Shown here: one piece after another, positions 1-5,712 of the stretch
Layout of the letters: the number at the start of each line of letters is the position of its first letter
Position numbering within the stretch: the first letter of the stretch is position 1
NCBI GenBank assembly: GCA_003538495.1
Contig: DPSD01000204.1
Location: 1-6,469 of the forward strand
Source: Accumulibacter sp.
GTDB taxonomy: Bacteria > Pseudomonadota > Gammaproteobacteria > Burkholderiales > Rhodocyclaceae
Direction of reading: 5' to 3'
Length of the DNA: 6,469 bases
Made by a program: the position numbers and the translations under genes
Notes under the pieces: generated by a model
Seen by the model: only the letters and a program-made list of their open reading frames with translations
Told to the model about the DNA's origin: nothing
Database searches by the model: none

Positions 1-315
1 CGCGTCGCAGCGGCCCGCGCCGTTCGCCATGGCGCTCACCAGCGAGCGCATTTCCGGAGTCTGGTCCGACGCCGGGCACAGGCTCAAGAAGTTGGCGCGC
101 GCTTGCACGGTGTCCGACCACTTCCGCTTGTGGATACTGAAATAGCGCGAGAGCGACGGCGAGCACTCGTTTGGCCGGGAGCCCGCCGCCAGGCATAAGG
201 TGGCCTCGCACGCCAGACGGGTATCGCCGGTCAGCACCTCATGGGCGCCGGCGGGTGCCGTGATTACGGCTGCGATCACCAGGGCGAACGGAGTGGGAAC
301 GCTGTTGTTTTTCAT
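1..315 (-). CDS. trbM: TrbM-family conjugal transfer protein, 3' end cut by window
   Basis: This open frame starts at the ATG at 315-313 and gives 105 residues before it runs off the left edge. An AAAGGAG ribosome site at 330-324, directly after the trbL stop, supports the start. Residues 1-24 look like a Sec signal peptide (hydrophobic stretch, then Ala-Gly-Ala before His25). The mature part carries the TrbM/KikA-type Cys pattern: LACEATLCL with Cys36 and Cys41, then NEC with Cys51, then a YFSIHKRKW..T..AR..FLSLCP block ending at Cys80, and a further Cys103. RP4 TrbM is roughly 195 residues, so about half is missing here. The family belongs to the Tra2/mating-pair-formation cluster, but its biochemical role is poorly defined. 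The signal peptide and many cysteines suggest a periplasmic, disulfide-bonded protein. It sits 14 bases after trbL, as in the RP4 order. I translated this frame by hand. Family identity is fairly sure. Confidence 0.88.
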   Translation of the reverse strand, partial: MKNNSVPTPFALVIAAVITAPAGAHEVLTGDTRLACEATLCLAAGSRPNECSPSLSRYFSIHKRKWSDTVQARANFLSLCPASDQTPEMRSLVSAMANGAGRCDA

Positions 316-329
316 CGGGGATGCTCCTT

Positions 330-1853
330 TCAAGAAGATCGGGCGGCGCGGTCACGGAATGCGGCGACTTCTGATTCAGCGTCCACCGATTTGTCCTCGG
401 CCCTTGCCAGGCTGTCGCTGCCGAATGCCGGTTTCTGGTTGCTCCTGGCCTTGATGGCCGCCGCGATCTTGCCACCCGTCGTTTCGCTGATGCGATCCAT
501 CGCGGCATCCTTCATTTCGCCGGTCTTGGTCTTCGCCACGTCCCAGGTGCCTTGCGCCAGATTTGCCGCAGTGCCTGCCGCGACCTTCCCGACCTTGGCC
601 ACTGCCGAAACCATGCCGCCCGATTGCGCCTGGCCCGGCGTTCCGCCCTGCCTGGGGGTTGCTTGCCTGGCGTCCGACTTGCCGGCGTGTGAGGTGCCGC
701 CACCAAACGACCTGCCACTGACCGAACCGGTGTCCATCGCGGCCGCCAGCGGGCTTGCGCTGCCAACACCCGACGATCGGCCACTATCCGACGAACTGCC
801 CCCACCCAGGTTCGCAAGCATGTCGCTACCACCGGCCACGTCTTGCGACGCTTTCGAGCACGCCGCCATTAGGGCTTGCGCGCCGCCGGCGATGTTCTGC
901 ACCCCTCCCATTACCGCCGCGCCGGCCATACTGGTTGCCGCTGCCGCCATGCCGGCGGCACCCATTGCCGCCCCAGCAATAGCGCCTGCGCCAAAGTTGC
1001 CGGCTCCGCCAGAACCGCTGCCAGTGATGACGCCAGCCAACAAGGACGGCACCCGATTGATCAACATCAGTAGGGCGAAGCAGAAAACCAGCATCACGCC
1101 AAGTTCCTCAAAGTTGAGCGCGCCCTTGTTCATCTTGGCGTAGAAGGTCGACAGTAGGTCATTGCCAATGCCGATCAGAAGCACCATCGCCATCAGCTGG
1201 ACAGCAACGCCGAGAACGGCTTTGTAGTAGTTGATCGCCAGGTCCGAAGTCCAGCGCGAGCCGCCGAATCCGAGGAAGAAGATCCCTGCGTACATCAGGA
1301 TCCATCCCGCAACCAACAGCAGGAGCATGTTCACTGCGACGGCCGCGAGCAAGAGCATGATCCCCGCGCTCAGGGCGATGCCGACAAAACTATCGATGGG
1401 CGTCCATAGCGACAGGCTGATGATGGCCTGCTTCCAGATCATGAACCCAATATCGACGATGCTCGACGGCGTGACCGAGGAGACACCAGAGGCTTGTTCC
1501 CCTAGCTTCTGCAAGGATCGGATGATCGAGGATGCAAAGGCCGGTCCGTTCCTGAGCAACCACAGGAAGAAACCGAAGAACAGGATGAACCGGACAAACT
1601 CCGCGAGGAATTCACCAATGTCAGCCTTGCGGAGAATGAGTATGCCGCCAGTCCATACCAGCGAGATTGTGCCGAGTGTCCAGAACAGCCACAGGGCCGC
1701 GTTCATGACTACTGATTGCCAGCTCGATGCGCGTGTGGCGAATTCCGTTACGACCTGGTCGAGCATGCCCTGATTGGTGAGCTGGGCAGCAGCGCCGACC
1801 GAATACAGCATCAGGGCAGCACCGATTAGCGCTGCAGTTTTGATTCCCTTCAT
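330..1853 (-). CDS. trbL: TrbL, VirB6-like polytopic inner-membrane channel protein of the conjugative T4SS
   Basis: The 507-residue product matches the TrbL/VirB6 family, which forms the inner-membrane channel part of the mating apparatus. Residues 5-23 form a signal-like hydrophobic N-terminus. Further membrane segments lie near 51-75, 82-100, 155-197 (long, probably two), 212-231 and 252-273. The loop GGSRWTSDLAINYYKAVL (residues 198-214) between the last hydrophobic blocks is a family hallmark. From about 278 the protein becomes a long Gly/Ala/Ser-rich tail with many GG and GA runs, then an Ala/Lys-rich helical part (414-470), ending in ESEVAAFRDRAARSS, typical of the family's conserved end. 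Length is near that of RP4 TrbL. The start ATG lies 4 bases after the trbK stop and has only weak GAAG-type purines upstream, so translation is probably coupled to trbK. The long open frame antisense to the Gly/Ala-rich tail is a GC artefact. Confidence 0.95.
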   Translation of the reverse strand: MKGIKTAALIGAALMLYSVGAAAQLTNQGMLDQVVTEFATRASSWQSVVMNAALWLFWTLGTISLVWTGGILILRKADIGEFLAEFVRFILFFGFFLWLLRNGPAFASSIIRSLQKLGEQASGVSSVTPSSIVDIGFMIWKQAIISLSLWTPIDSFVGIALSAGIMLLLAAVAVNMLLLLVAGWILMYAGIFFLGFGGSRWTSDLAINYYKAVLGVAVQLMAMVLLIGIGNDLLSTFYAKMNKGALNFEELGVMLVFCFALLMLINRVPSLLAGVITGSGSGGAGNFGAGAIAGAAMGAAGMAAAATSMAGAAVMGGVQNIAGGAQALMAACSKASQDVAGGSDMLANLGGGSSSDSGRSSGVGSASPLAAAMDTGSVSGRSFGGGTSHAGKSDARQATPRQGGTPGQAQSGGMVSAVAKVGKVAAGTAANLAQGTWDVAKTKTGEMKDAAMDRISETTGGKIAAAIKARSNQKPAFGSDSLARAEDKSVDAESEVAAFRDRAARSS

Positions 1854-1857
1854 GGCT

Positions 1858-2067
1858 TCACTTCTTCGGTTCAGTCAATTCGAGCCAGTTCTTCGGCTTC
1901 TCGGTTGGCGCGATGCGGCTTTCAGTCGATGACCTACGAGCGTCGCATTGTTGCTGTTCTTCCTGGCTGCGCGGATTCTTGCAGTCAAGCTCGCGCTGAC
2001 TGCACCCGGGAACCAGAAGCGCCACGATCGTGGCAACAGCCACAGGTATGATGTGCTTGACGTGCAT
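1858..2067 (-). CDS. trbK: TrbK-like small lipoprotein, probable entry-exclusion protein
   Basis: This is a 69-residue protein with a short basic start, a hydrophobic core (residues 6-19) and a lipobox ending V-P-G-Cys22, so the mature lipoprotein would have 48 residues. Two further cysteines (29 and 41) could pair. It is charged and rich in Gln, Glu and Arg, with no other domain. RP4 TrbK, at the same place between trbJ and trbL, is a lipoprotein of the same precursor size that blocks entry of a second copy of the plasmid by conjugation. Position, size and lipobox support the same role here; overall sequence is not enough alone. A strong AGGAGG site (2081-2076) lies 8 bases before the ATG, in the 15-base gap after trbJ. 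Odd point: residues 47-64, ending PKNWLEL, nearly copy the tail of TrbJ. Ser at +2 would predict outer-membrane sorting by the usual rule, although RP4 TrbK is described as a cytoplasmic-membrane protein. Confidence 0.82.
   Translation of the reverse strand: MHVKHIIPVAVATIVALLVPGCSQRELDCKNPRSQEEQQQCDARRSSTESRIAPTEKPKNWLELTEPKK
1876..1929 (-). repeat. Tail repeat, copy in trbK
   Basis: These 54 bases encode TrbK residues 47-64 (STESRI, then PKNWLEL). They match the copy at 2092-2145 in trbJ at 39 of 54 bases by my codon-by-codon count, with an exact run of 15 bases (1879-1893). At protein level 14 of 18 residues are identical. Likeness continues a little beyond, at 1867-1874, as an 8-base match shifted by a 4-base indel, which explains the different last residues and stops. 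Confidence 0.85.
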
Positions 2068-2075
2068 GGTGTTGT

Positions 2076-2081
2076 CCTCCT
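2076..2081 (-). promoter_or_regulatory. Strong ribosome-binding site of trbK
   Basis: A full AGGAGG lies 8 bases before the trbK ATG, just after the trbJ stop. It is the closest match to the anti-SD core among the sites in this window and contrasts with the weak site of the next gene, trbL. This would let trbK be well translated and then feed ribosomes into trbL. Confidence 0.7.
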
Positions 2082-2082
2082 G

Positions 2083-2904
2083 TCAGCGGTTCAGTTCGAG
2101 CCAGTTCTTGGGGCTGCTGGTCGTGTTGATTCGGCTCTCTGTCGAAGTGGCATGCGCAGCCGCCTGCTGGGCCTCCCTGTCGGCTTCCACCTGCATGCGC
2201 GTTGCCAACGCGTTTTGCTGGGCGATCAACAGCCCGCGAATCTGCAGGAGCTGGTTCGCCTGCTGGCTGGCGAGCTGGTTTGCGTAGCTGATCGCCTGCA
2301 TCTGGCCAGTCGCGCCCTGCGCACTCCCCTGCAGGCGCTGCAATGTCCTGGCATCCGCTTCCAGGGCGGCCTGTTGCTTGTCCAGACCCCTGAACAGTGC
2401 ATCATTGGCCCTCTTCTGTGCTTCGGAGCCGAAGCGCTGGTTCTCCTTGATCGCGGCCCACTCCGCCGCCGTGCAACCGCCTTGCCTGAAGCAGGGCGAA
2501 CCGCGGTAATAGGACGCATCCTGGAACTTGCCGAGGTACGCGTCGATGCTCCCCAGGTTGGTCTTGTAGTAATTCAACGTGTCGATCGCACTGCGCAGCT
2601 GGTTCATCGTGCTGGTGGCCGCGTCCCAGACATAGGCTGCTGGCGCCAGCGTGTTCTGCAGCATGTTTTCGTACTGCTGCAGTTGCGTCTGGTACTGCTG
2701 AATCTGCTTCAGCGTCTGGGCGACCGCTTCGATGGAACTGATGACGGTCTGCGAGAGGTTCGCGGTGTCGATGACCGGGATGCCTGCTGCATGCGCTGGT
2801 GTCGTCGCCGCCGGGCCGGCGAACACGGCCAGAAACAGGGCCCGAAGCACGGTGCCTGTGGCAGTTAGCTTTGTGGCGGTTGGTTTGCTGGTCAAGACTT
2901 TCAT
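2083..2904 (-). CDS. trbJ: TrbJ, VirB5-like exported conjugation protein
   Basis: The product (273 residues from the ATG at 2904) begins with a long, basic signal peptide and a likely cut after Ala-His-Ala39, followed by GIPVIDTANLSQ (residues 41-52), the start typical of mature TrbJ. The rest is mostly helical and Gln/Ala-rich, with coiled-coil stretches near 55-85 and 160-250. A family-type loop with two cysteines, SPC...GGC (136-144), precedes AAEWAAI. TrbJ is the P-type counterpart of VirB5, a periplasmic or pilus-associated protein needed for mating-pair formation. A GTG two codons upstream (2910) is possible, but the AAGGAG site is only 2 bases from it and 8 bases from the ATG, so I chose the ATG. 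trbI ends 18 bases upstream; trbK follows after 15 bases. The last 20 residues (STESRI...PKNWLELNR) are shared with TrbK, which I find unusual. Confidence 0.93.
   Translation of the reverse strand: MKVLTSKPTATKLTATGTVLRALFLAVFAGPAATTPAHAAGIPVIDTANLSQTVISSIEAVAQTLKQIQQYQTQLQQYENMLQNTLAPAAYVWDAATSTMNQLRSAIDTLNYYKTNLGSIDAYLGKFQDASYYRGSPCFRQGGCTAAEWAAIKENQRFGSEAQKRANDALFRGLDKQQAALEADARTLQRLQGSAQGATGQMQAISYANQLASQQANQLLQIRGLLIAQQNALATRMQVEADREAQQAAAHATSTESRINTTSSPKNWLELNR
2092..2145 (-). repeat. Tail repeat, copy in trbJ
   Basis: This is the partner of the repeat at 1876-1929, encoding TrbJ residues 254-271. The exact 15-base run is at 2095-2109. The two copies are direct repeats 216 bases apart, in the same reading frame, and they bracket most of trbK. 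Confidence 0.85.
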
Positions 2905-2912
2905 GCTCACTG

Positions 2913-2918
2913 CTCCTT
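2913..2918 (-). promoter_or_regulatory. Ribosome-binding site that decides the trbJ start
   Basis: AAGGAG on the minus strand lies 8 bases before the ATG at 2904 and only 2 bases before the in-frame GTG at 2910. The spacing favours the ATG as the true trbJ start. Confidence 0.75.
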
Positions 2919-2922
2919 GGCG

Positions 2923-4338
2923 TCAGTAGTCAAACGATTGGTACGGCTTGGAAAACGTCATGTCCCTGGCGACAATGACATTGAAGCGATACCCCGGCCG
3001 GATCTCCAGAGTTGGTGCGATGTTCATGTTCTTGGCGATCAATTGCGCGGTGACCTGGCCGAGTTGCTGGCCCAGCGCTTCGCTCATCGCGCTGCTGGCG
3101 GTCGGTGCGCCATAGACACTGTTGCCCTGGTTCTGGCCCTGGCTATAGGTGATCCCGGCGGTCACGGCAGACATCAGCAGGGCCGATCCGAACAGGCGCA
3201 GGTAATGGTTATTCACCCGGTCGGTGAACCCGGCATAGCCGACACCATCCGCGCCGGGCATGGCGCCGATGTCGATCGCCTTGCCGTCCGGGAAAACGAT
3301 GCGCTGCCAGGCGACGAGCACACGCGCCTGGCCGTAGGCAATATCGCTCGAGTAGCGGCCGACCAGGCGCGAGCCTTGCGGGATCAACAGATGTTTGCCG
3401 GTTGGCGTGTCGTACACGTCTTGTGCAACCTGGGCCATGATCTGGCCCGGCAGCCCGGAGTTGATCCCGGAAATCAGCGTTCCCGGGATGACGAATCCGG
3501 CCCGCAGCTCAAACGGCGAGCGCGGCGCTTCAAGCCTGGAGTCCAGCTTCCAGCGATCGCCTGGCTCGCCGCTACTGTCCTTTCCGAACTGCGCGACGTT
3601 GTTCCTGCCGCCCGCGGCCGCGGTTGGCAGCAATTGGGGAGACGCGGCACCTGCGCCTCCGATGCCGGCACCTTGCAGTGTCGCCAGCCGGGCCTTGTAG
3701 GCTGCCGTCGGGTCGTCGTGGACCGCCGCCTCGCTCTGCTGTCGTAGAGCGGCCAGACGCGCCAGCGTTTCTTCCCGGCTGCCCGGTGCGCCGGCATGAC
3801 CCGCAGCGGCAGGCGCCGAGCCCGCGCTACGCGGGGCAACCATCTGCACCGTGGTTCTGGCCTTCACCGCCTCTTCGAACTGCTGCATCTTCGCCATACG
3901 GATACGATTCAGTTCCTCGTCGCGGGAGCCGCTTTGCGGCGTGCCACCACCGGCCAGGGTCGGTGGCTTCGGCGGTGTATCGAGGTTGTCCGGGCGTGCA
4001 ATCAGCACGGCGCCGTCCGCGGTCGCGGGCGCAGAGAGTTCGGGAACCTGCAGCGGCTTCGCGGCCGCCGGCGGAATGATTCCATCCTTTTGATCGCCGG
4101 CGATTTCGCTGGCGAACAGGCGGGTATTGCCGCCCTTCTCTTTCGGCCCGGCGTTGGGCTTGTTCTGCTGGGCCGCGCGATCCGCAGCGACCAGCACCAT
4201 GATGGCCAGGAACACGGTCATGACACCGCCGACGAGATACACCGGCAGGTTATTGACCCGGCGCACGCCGGATTTTCTGGAGAGTTCGCCGGGCGAGGCC
4301 CCTGGGGACATCTGGTCTTCGGTCACTTGGTCAACCAT
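2923..4338 (-). CDS. trbI: TrbI, VirB10-like envelope-spanning core protein of the conjugative T4SS
   Basis: The 471-residue protein has the VirB10/TrbI layout. A short cytoplasmic N-terminus is followed by one membrane helix (about 33-52), a Pro/Ala-rich periplasmic linker (88-135), two charged, probably helical segments (137-165 and 186-222), and the conserved C-terminal domain (about 275-462). Hallmarks there include FELRAGFVIPGTLISGINS, DTPTGKHLLIPQGSRLVG, VAWQRIVFPDG and GFTDRVNNHYLRLFG. The hydrophobic helix after the last of these (383-400) fits the outer-membrane pore helices of VirB10. With TrbG and TrbH it should form the core complex linking inner and outer membranes and passing on ATPase-driven changes. 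The ATG at 4338 has an AAGGAG site 9 bases upstream that overlaps the trbH stop, so it is probably coupled to trbH. The two helical segments resemble each other (see repeats). Identity is secure. Confidence 0.96.
   Translation of the reverse strand: MVDQVTEDQMSPGASPGELSRKSGVRRVNNLPVYLVGGVMTVFLAIMVLVAADRAAQQNKPNAGPKEKGGNTRLFASEIAGDQKDGIIPPAAAKPLQVPELSAPATADGAVLIARPDNLDTPPKPPTLAGGGTPQSGSRDEELNRIRMAKMQQFEEAVKARTTVQMVAPRSAGSAPAAAGHAGAPGSREETLARLAALRQQSEAAVHDDPTAAYKARLATLQGAGIGGAGAASPQLLPTAAAGGRNNVAQFGKDSSGEPGDRWKLDSRLEAPRSPFELRAGFVIPGTLISGINSGLPGQIMAQVAQDVYDTPTGKHLLIPQGSRLVGRYSSDIAYGQARVLVAWQRIVFPDGKAIDIGAMPGADGVGYAGFTDRVNNHYLRLFGSALLMSAVTAGITYSQGQNQGNSVYGAPTASSAMSEALGQQLGQVTAQLIAKNMNIAPTLEIRPGYRFNVIVARDMTFSKPYQSFDY
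3721..3930 (-). repeat. Two related helical segments inside trbI
   Basis: TrbI residues 137-158 (3865-3930) and 186-206 (3721-3783) both start GSR, then share E, L, R, QQ, E and AV at matching places: 11 of about 21 positions identical with one gap. The codons are diverged, so it would be an old duplication, if it is one. Both segments are charged and probably form coiled-coil in the periplasmic stalk between the membrane helix and the VirB10-type domain. Confidence 0.5.
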
Positions 4339-4344
4339 CGCCGA

Positions 4345-4806
4345 TCACTCCTTGCGAACCCAGGCACCGGCTGGCGCCACGCGGTTGTTCTGCGCGAGGT
4401 AGGCGCGGCTGAGCGATTGCTGCCCGACCATCACGGTGATCCGGTAGAGGTTCGGACTGGCCGCCGTGTCGAGCAGGTAGTGCAGGTTCAGCCCTGGCGC
4501 CGTTGCCGCTGCGGCTTCCGGAGAGCCTGCCTGCGGGGCCGTTCCCGGCTTGAACTCCACGAGCGCATAGCCCCTGGCCCGCAGTGCTTCCACCAGGGCG
4601 CTGCCATAGGCATCCGGCGTCGGCTGGCCGAGATGGAAGCGCGTTCTTGCCGGCGGATACAGGGTGACCAGCTGCTTGACCGTGTCGGCGACAATCCTTT
4701 CCTCCAGGCCGGCCGGGGGCTCGGTCGCGAAGTTGCCGTAGGGCGCGGTCGACGCACAACCGGCCAGGGTCATCACCAGGAGCGCGGAGAGGGCGAACTG
4801 GCGCAT
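4345..4806 (-). CDS. trbH: TrbH, outer-membrane lipoprotein of the conjugative T4SS
   Basis: The 153-residue product starts with a clear lipoprotein signal, LSALLVMTLAGC, with Cys17 as the lipid-modified residue and Ala at +2, compatible with the outer membrane. A helical part with VKQLVTLYPPARTRF (residues 43-57) follows, then an Ala/Pro linker (86-104) and a strand-rich end, LHYLLDT...LYRITVMVGQQSLSRAY...WVRKE. RP4 TrbH is a lipoprotein of similar length in the same position between trbG and trbI; by analogy it takes the VirB7-like place in the TrbG/TrbI core complex, though with more sequence than classical VirB7. The start ATG lies 2 bases after the trbG stop, with a G-rich site (AGGGGGA, near 4820-4814) upstream. 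The SD of trbI overlaps its own stop. The assignment rests on position, lipobox and overall look. Confidence 0.87.
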   Translation of the reverse strand: MRQFALSALLVMTLAGCASTAPYGNFATEPPAGLEERIVADTVKQLVTLYPPARTRFHLGQPTPDAYGSALVEALRARGYALVEFKPGTAPQAGSPEAAAATAPGLNLHYLLDTAASPNLYRITVMVGQQSLSRAYLAQNNRVAPAGAWVRKE

Positions 4807-4808
4807 GG

Positions 4809-5699
4809 CTATTTCCCCCTTTGGATCGTCACGCGATCCTGTGACGAACCGACGCCGGCGATCAGGATTGCCTTGTCGAACACGCTATCGACGATGTAAC
4901 GGTCGCCCTGAACGCGGTAATTGACCATCACGGTTTCATCGTCGGTGAACACGCCGCCGTCCTTGCGCACCACCAGCAGCGCCGGCGCTTCGGTCTGGGC
5001 CATCGTCGAAGGCATCTGGATGACGGTCTTGCGGCCATCGTTGTACACCCGCACCGGTTTCCAGGCCGCGCTGCCCGATACCTCGTACGCGAAGCTCAGG
5101 TTGCCCATGTACTCGCGGGTTTCCGGCAGCGTCCGGTCGTCGCGATCCCTTCCTTCGCGGACCTTGATCGCTTCCCACTTGGCCATCGCCTCCTCGGGGT
5201 AGGTGAAGGAGACCTGCGGCATGTACTGGCTGCGATGCGAGCGCAGCTTCAAATGATAGCTGCGGCGGTTGGTGGTCACCACCATCGACGTTTCCAGGCC
5301 GACGTCGAGCGGCTTGATGATCAGGTGCTGCACTTCGCCGGCGCCGCTGCCGGTGACGGCCGGTTCGACCGTCCAGCGGGCCGTGTCGCCGAGGTTGATC
5401 GAGTTGACCTGCTCGCCGGCTTGCAGGGCGACGTCGCATACCTGCAGCACCGCGCAGACGATGCTCGGTTGCTGCGCGCCGTACAGGAACTTGACCGAGC
5501 CGTTGGGCCCGGTCACCGGCGCAACCCCTTTTGCCCTCGGGTTCTTCCACTTCTCGGCGATGGCAATGGCCGCCTTCTCCTGTTGCGTCAGGGTCGGGTT
5601 CTTGTCCGAAAAATACAGCTCGGTCAGGTGGTCGCCCGGGGCTGCCAGGACAATGGCGGAAGCGACGCCAGGGAGCAGGGCGAAGAGAGGTTTTTTCAT
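4809..5699 (-). CDS. trbG: TrbG, VirB9/CagX-like core protein of the conjugative T4SS
   Basis: From the ATG at 5699 the product has 296 residues, close to RP4 TrbG. Residues 1-20 form a signal peptide (MKKPLFALLPG, ending near VLA-A). The N-terminal domain includes FLYGAQQPSIVCAVLQVCD (71-89), a paired-Cys block, then LQAGE, GDTARW, and RRSYHLKLRSHRSQYMPQVS with the following FTYP (145-168), the typical VirB9 strands. A charged linker (175-196) leads to the C-terminal domain with FAYEVSGSAAWKPVRVYNDG, KTVIQMP and the VNYRV...YIVDSVFD end. VirB9-type proteins bind VirB10 and the VirB7-type lipoprotein to build the periplasmic/outer-membrane ring. The frame is open 37 codons further upstream, but that part overlaps trbF and lacks a ribosome site, whereas AAAGGAG lies 5 bases before this ATG. 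trbF ends 13 bases upstream and trbH starts 2 bases downstream. Confidence 0.95.
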   Translation of the reverse strand: MKKPLFALLPGVASAIVLAAPGDHLTELYFSDKNPTLTQQEKAAIAIAEKWKNPRAKGVAPVTGPNGSVKFLYGAQQPSIVCAVLQVCDVALQAGEQVNSINLGDTARWTVEPAVTGSGAGEVQHLIIKPLDVGLETSMVVTTNRRSYHLKLRSHRSQYMPQVSFTYPEEAMAKWEAIKVREGRDRDDRTLPETREYMGNLSFAYEVSGSAAWKPVRVYNDGRKTVIQMPSTMAQTEAPALLVVRKDGGVFTDDETVMVNYRVQGDRYIVDSVFDKAILIAGVGSSQDRVTIQRGK

Positions 5700-5704
5700 G
5701 AGGG

Positions 5705-5711
5705 CTCCTTT
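5705..5711 (-). promoter_or_regulatory. Ribosome-binding site that decides the trbG start
   Basis: AAAGGAG on the minus strand sits in the 13-base gap after the trbF stop and 5 bases before the ATG at 5699. It is the reason to reject the longer open frame that begins at 5810 inside trbF. Confidence 0.8.
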
Positions 5712-5712
5712 C

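Noticed and set aside
241..1143. A 300-residue plus-strand open frame
   Set aside because: It lies antisense to the Gly/Ala/Ser-rich tail of trbL and reads as Pro/Ala-rich low complexity. It is a by-product of high GC, and I recognise no domain in it.
1948..2868. A 306-residue plus-strand open frame
   Set aside because: It is antisense to trbJ and part of trbK, both of which have recognisable families, signals and ribosome sites. The plus-strand product has none.
2864..2875. TTAGCT-containing stretch as a possible KorA/KorB operator
   Set aside because: It lacks the palindromic match expected for an IncP operator, lies inside the trbJ signal peptide coding region, and I found no better match elsewhere in the window.
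2917..3747. A 276-residue plus-strand open frame
   Set aside because: It is antisense to trbI, whose conserved domain is unmistakable; the plus-strand reading looks like an Arg/Gly/Ala-rich shadow.
4826..4847. Inverted repeat TCGTCAC / GTGACGA with an 8-base loop, just upstream of trbH
   Set aside because: A 7-base stem is expected by chance in a GC-rich stretch of this size, it lies inside the trbG coding end, and it has no U-run to act as terminator.
3796..4899. A 367-residue plus-strand open frame, the longest antisense one
   Set aside because: It crosses antisense to trbI, trbH and the end of trbG. Composition is Arg/Gly/His-rich without a domain, so I take it as a GC shadow.
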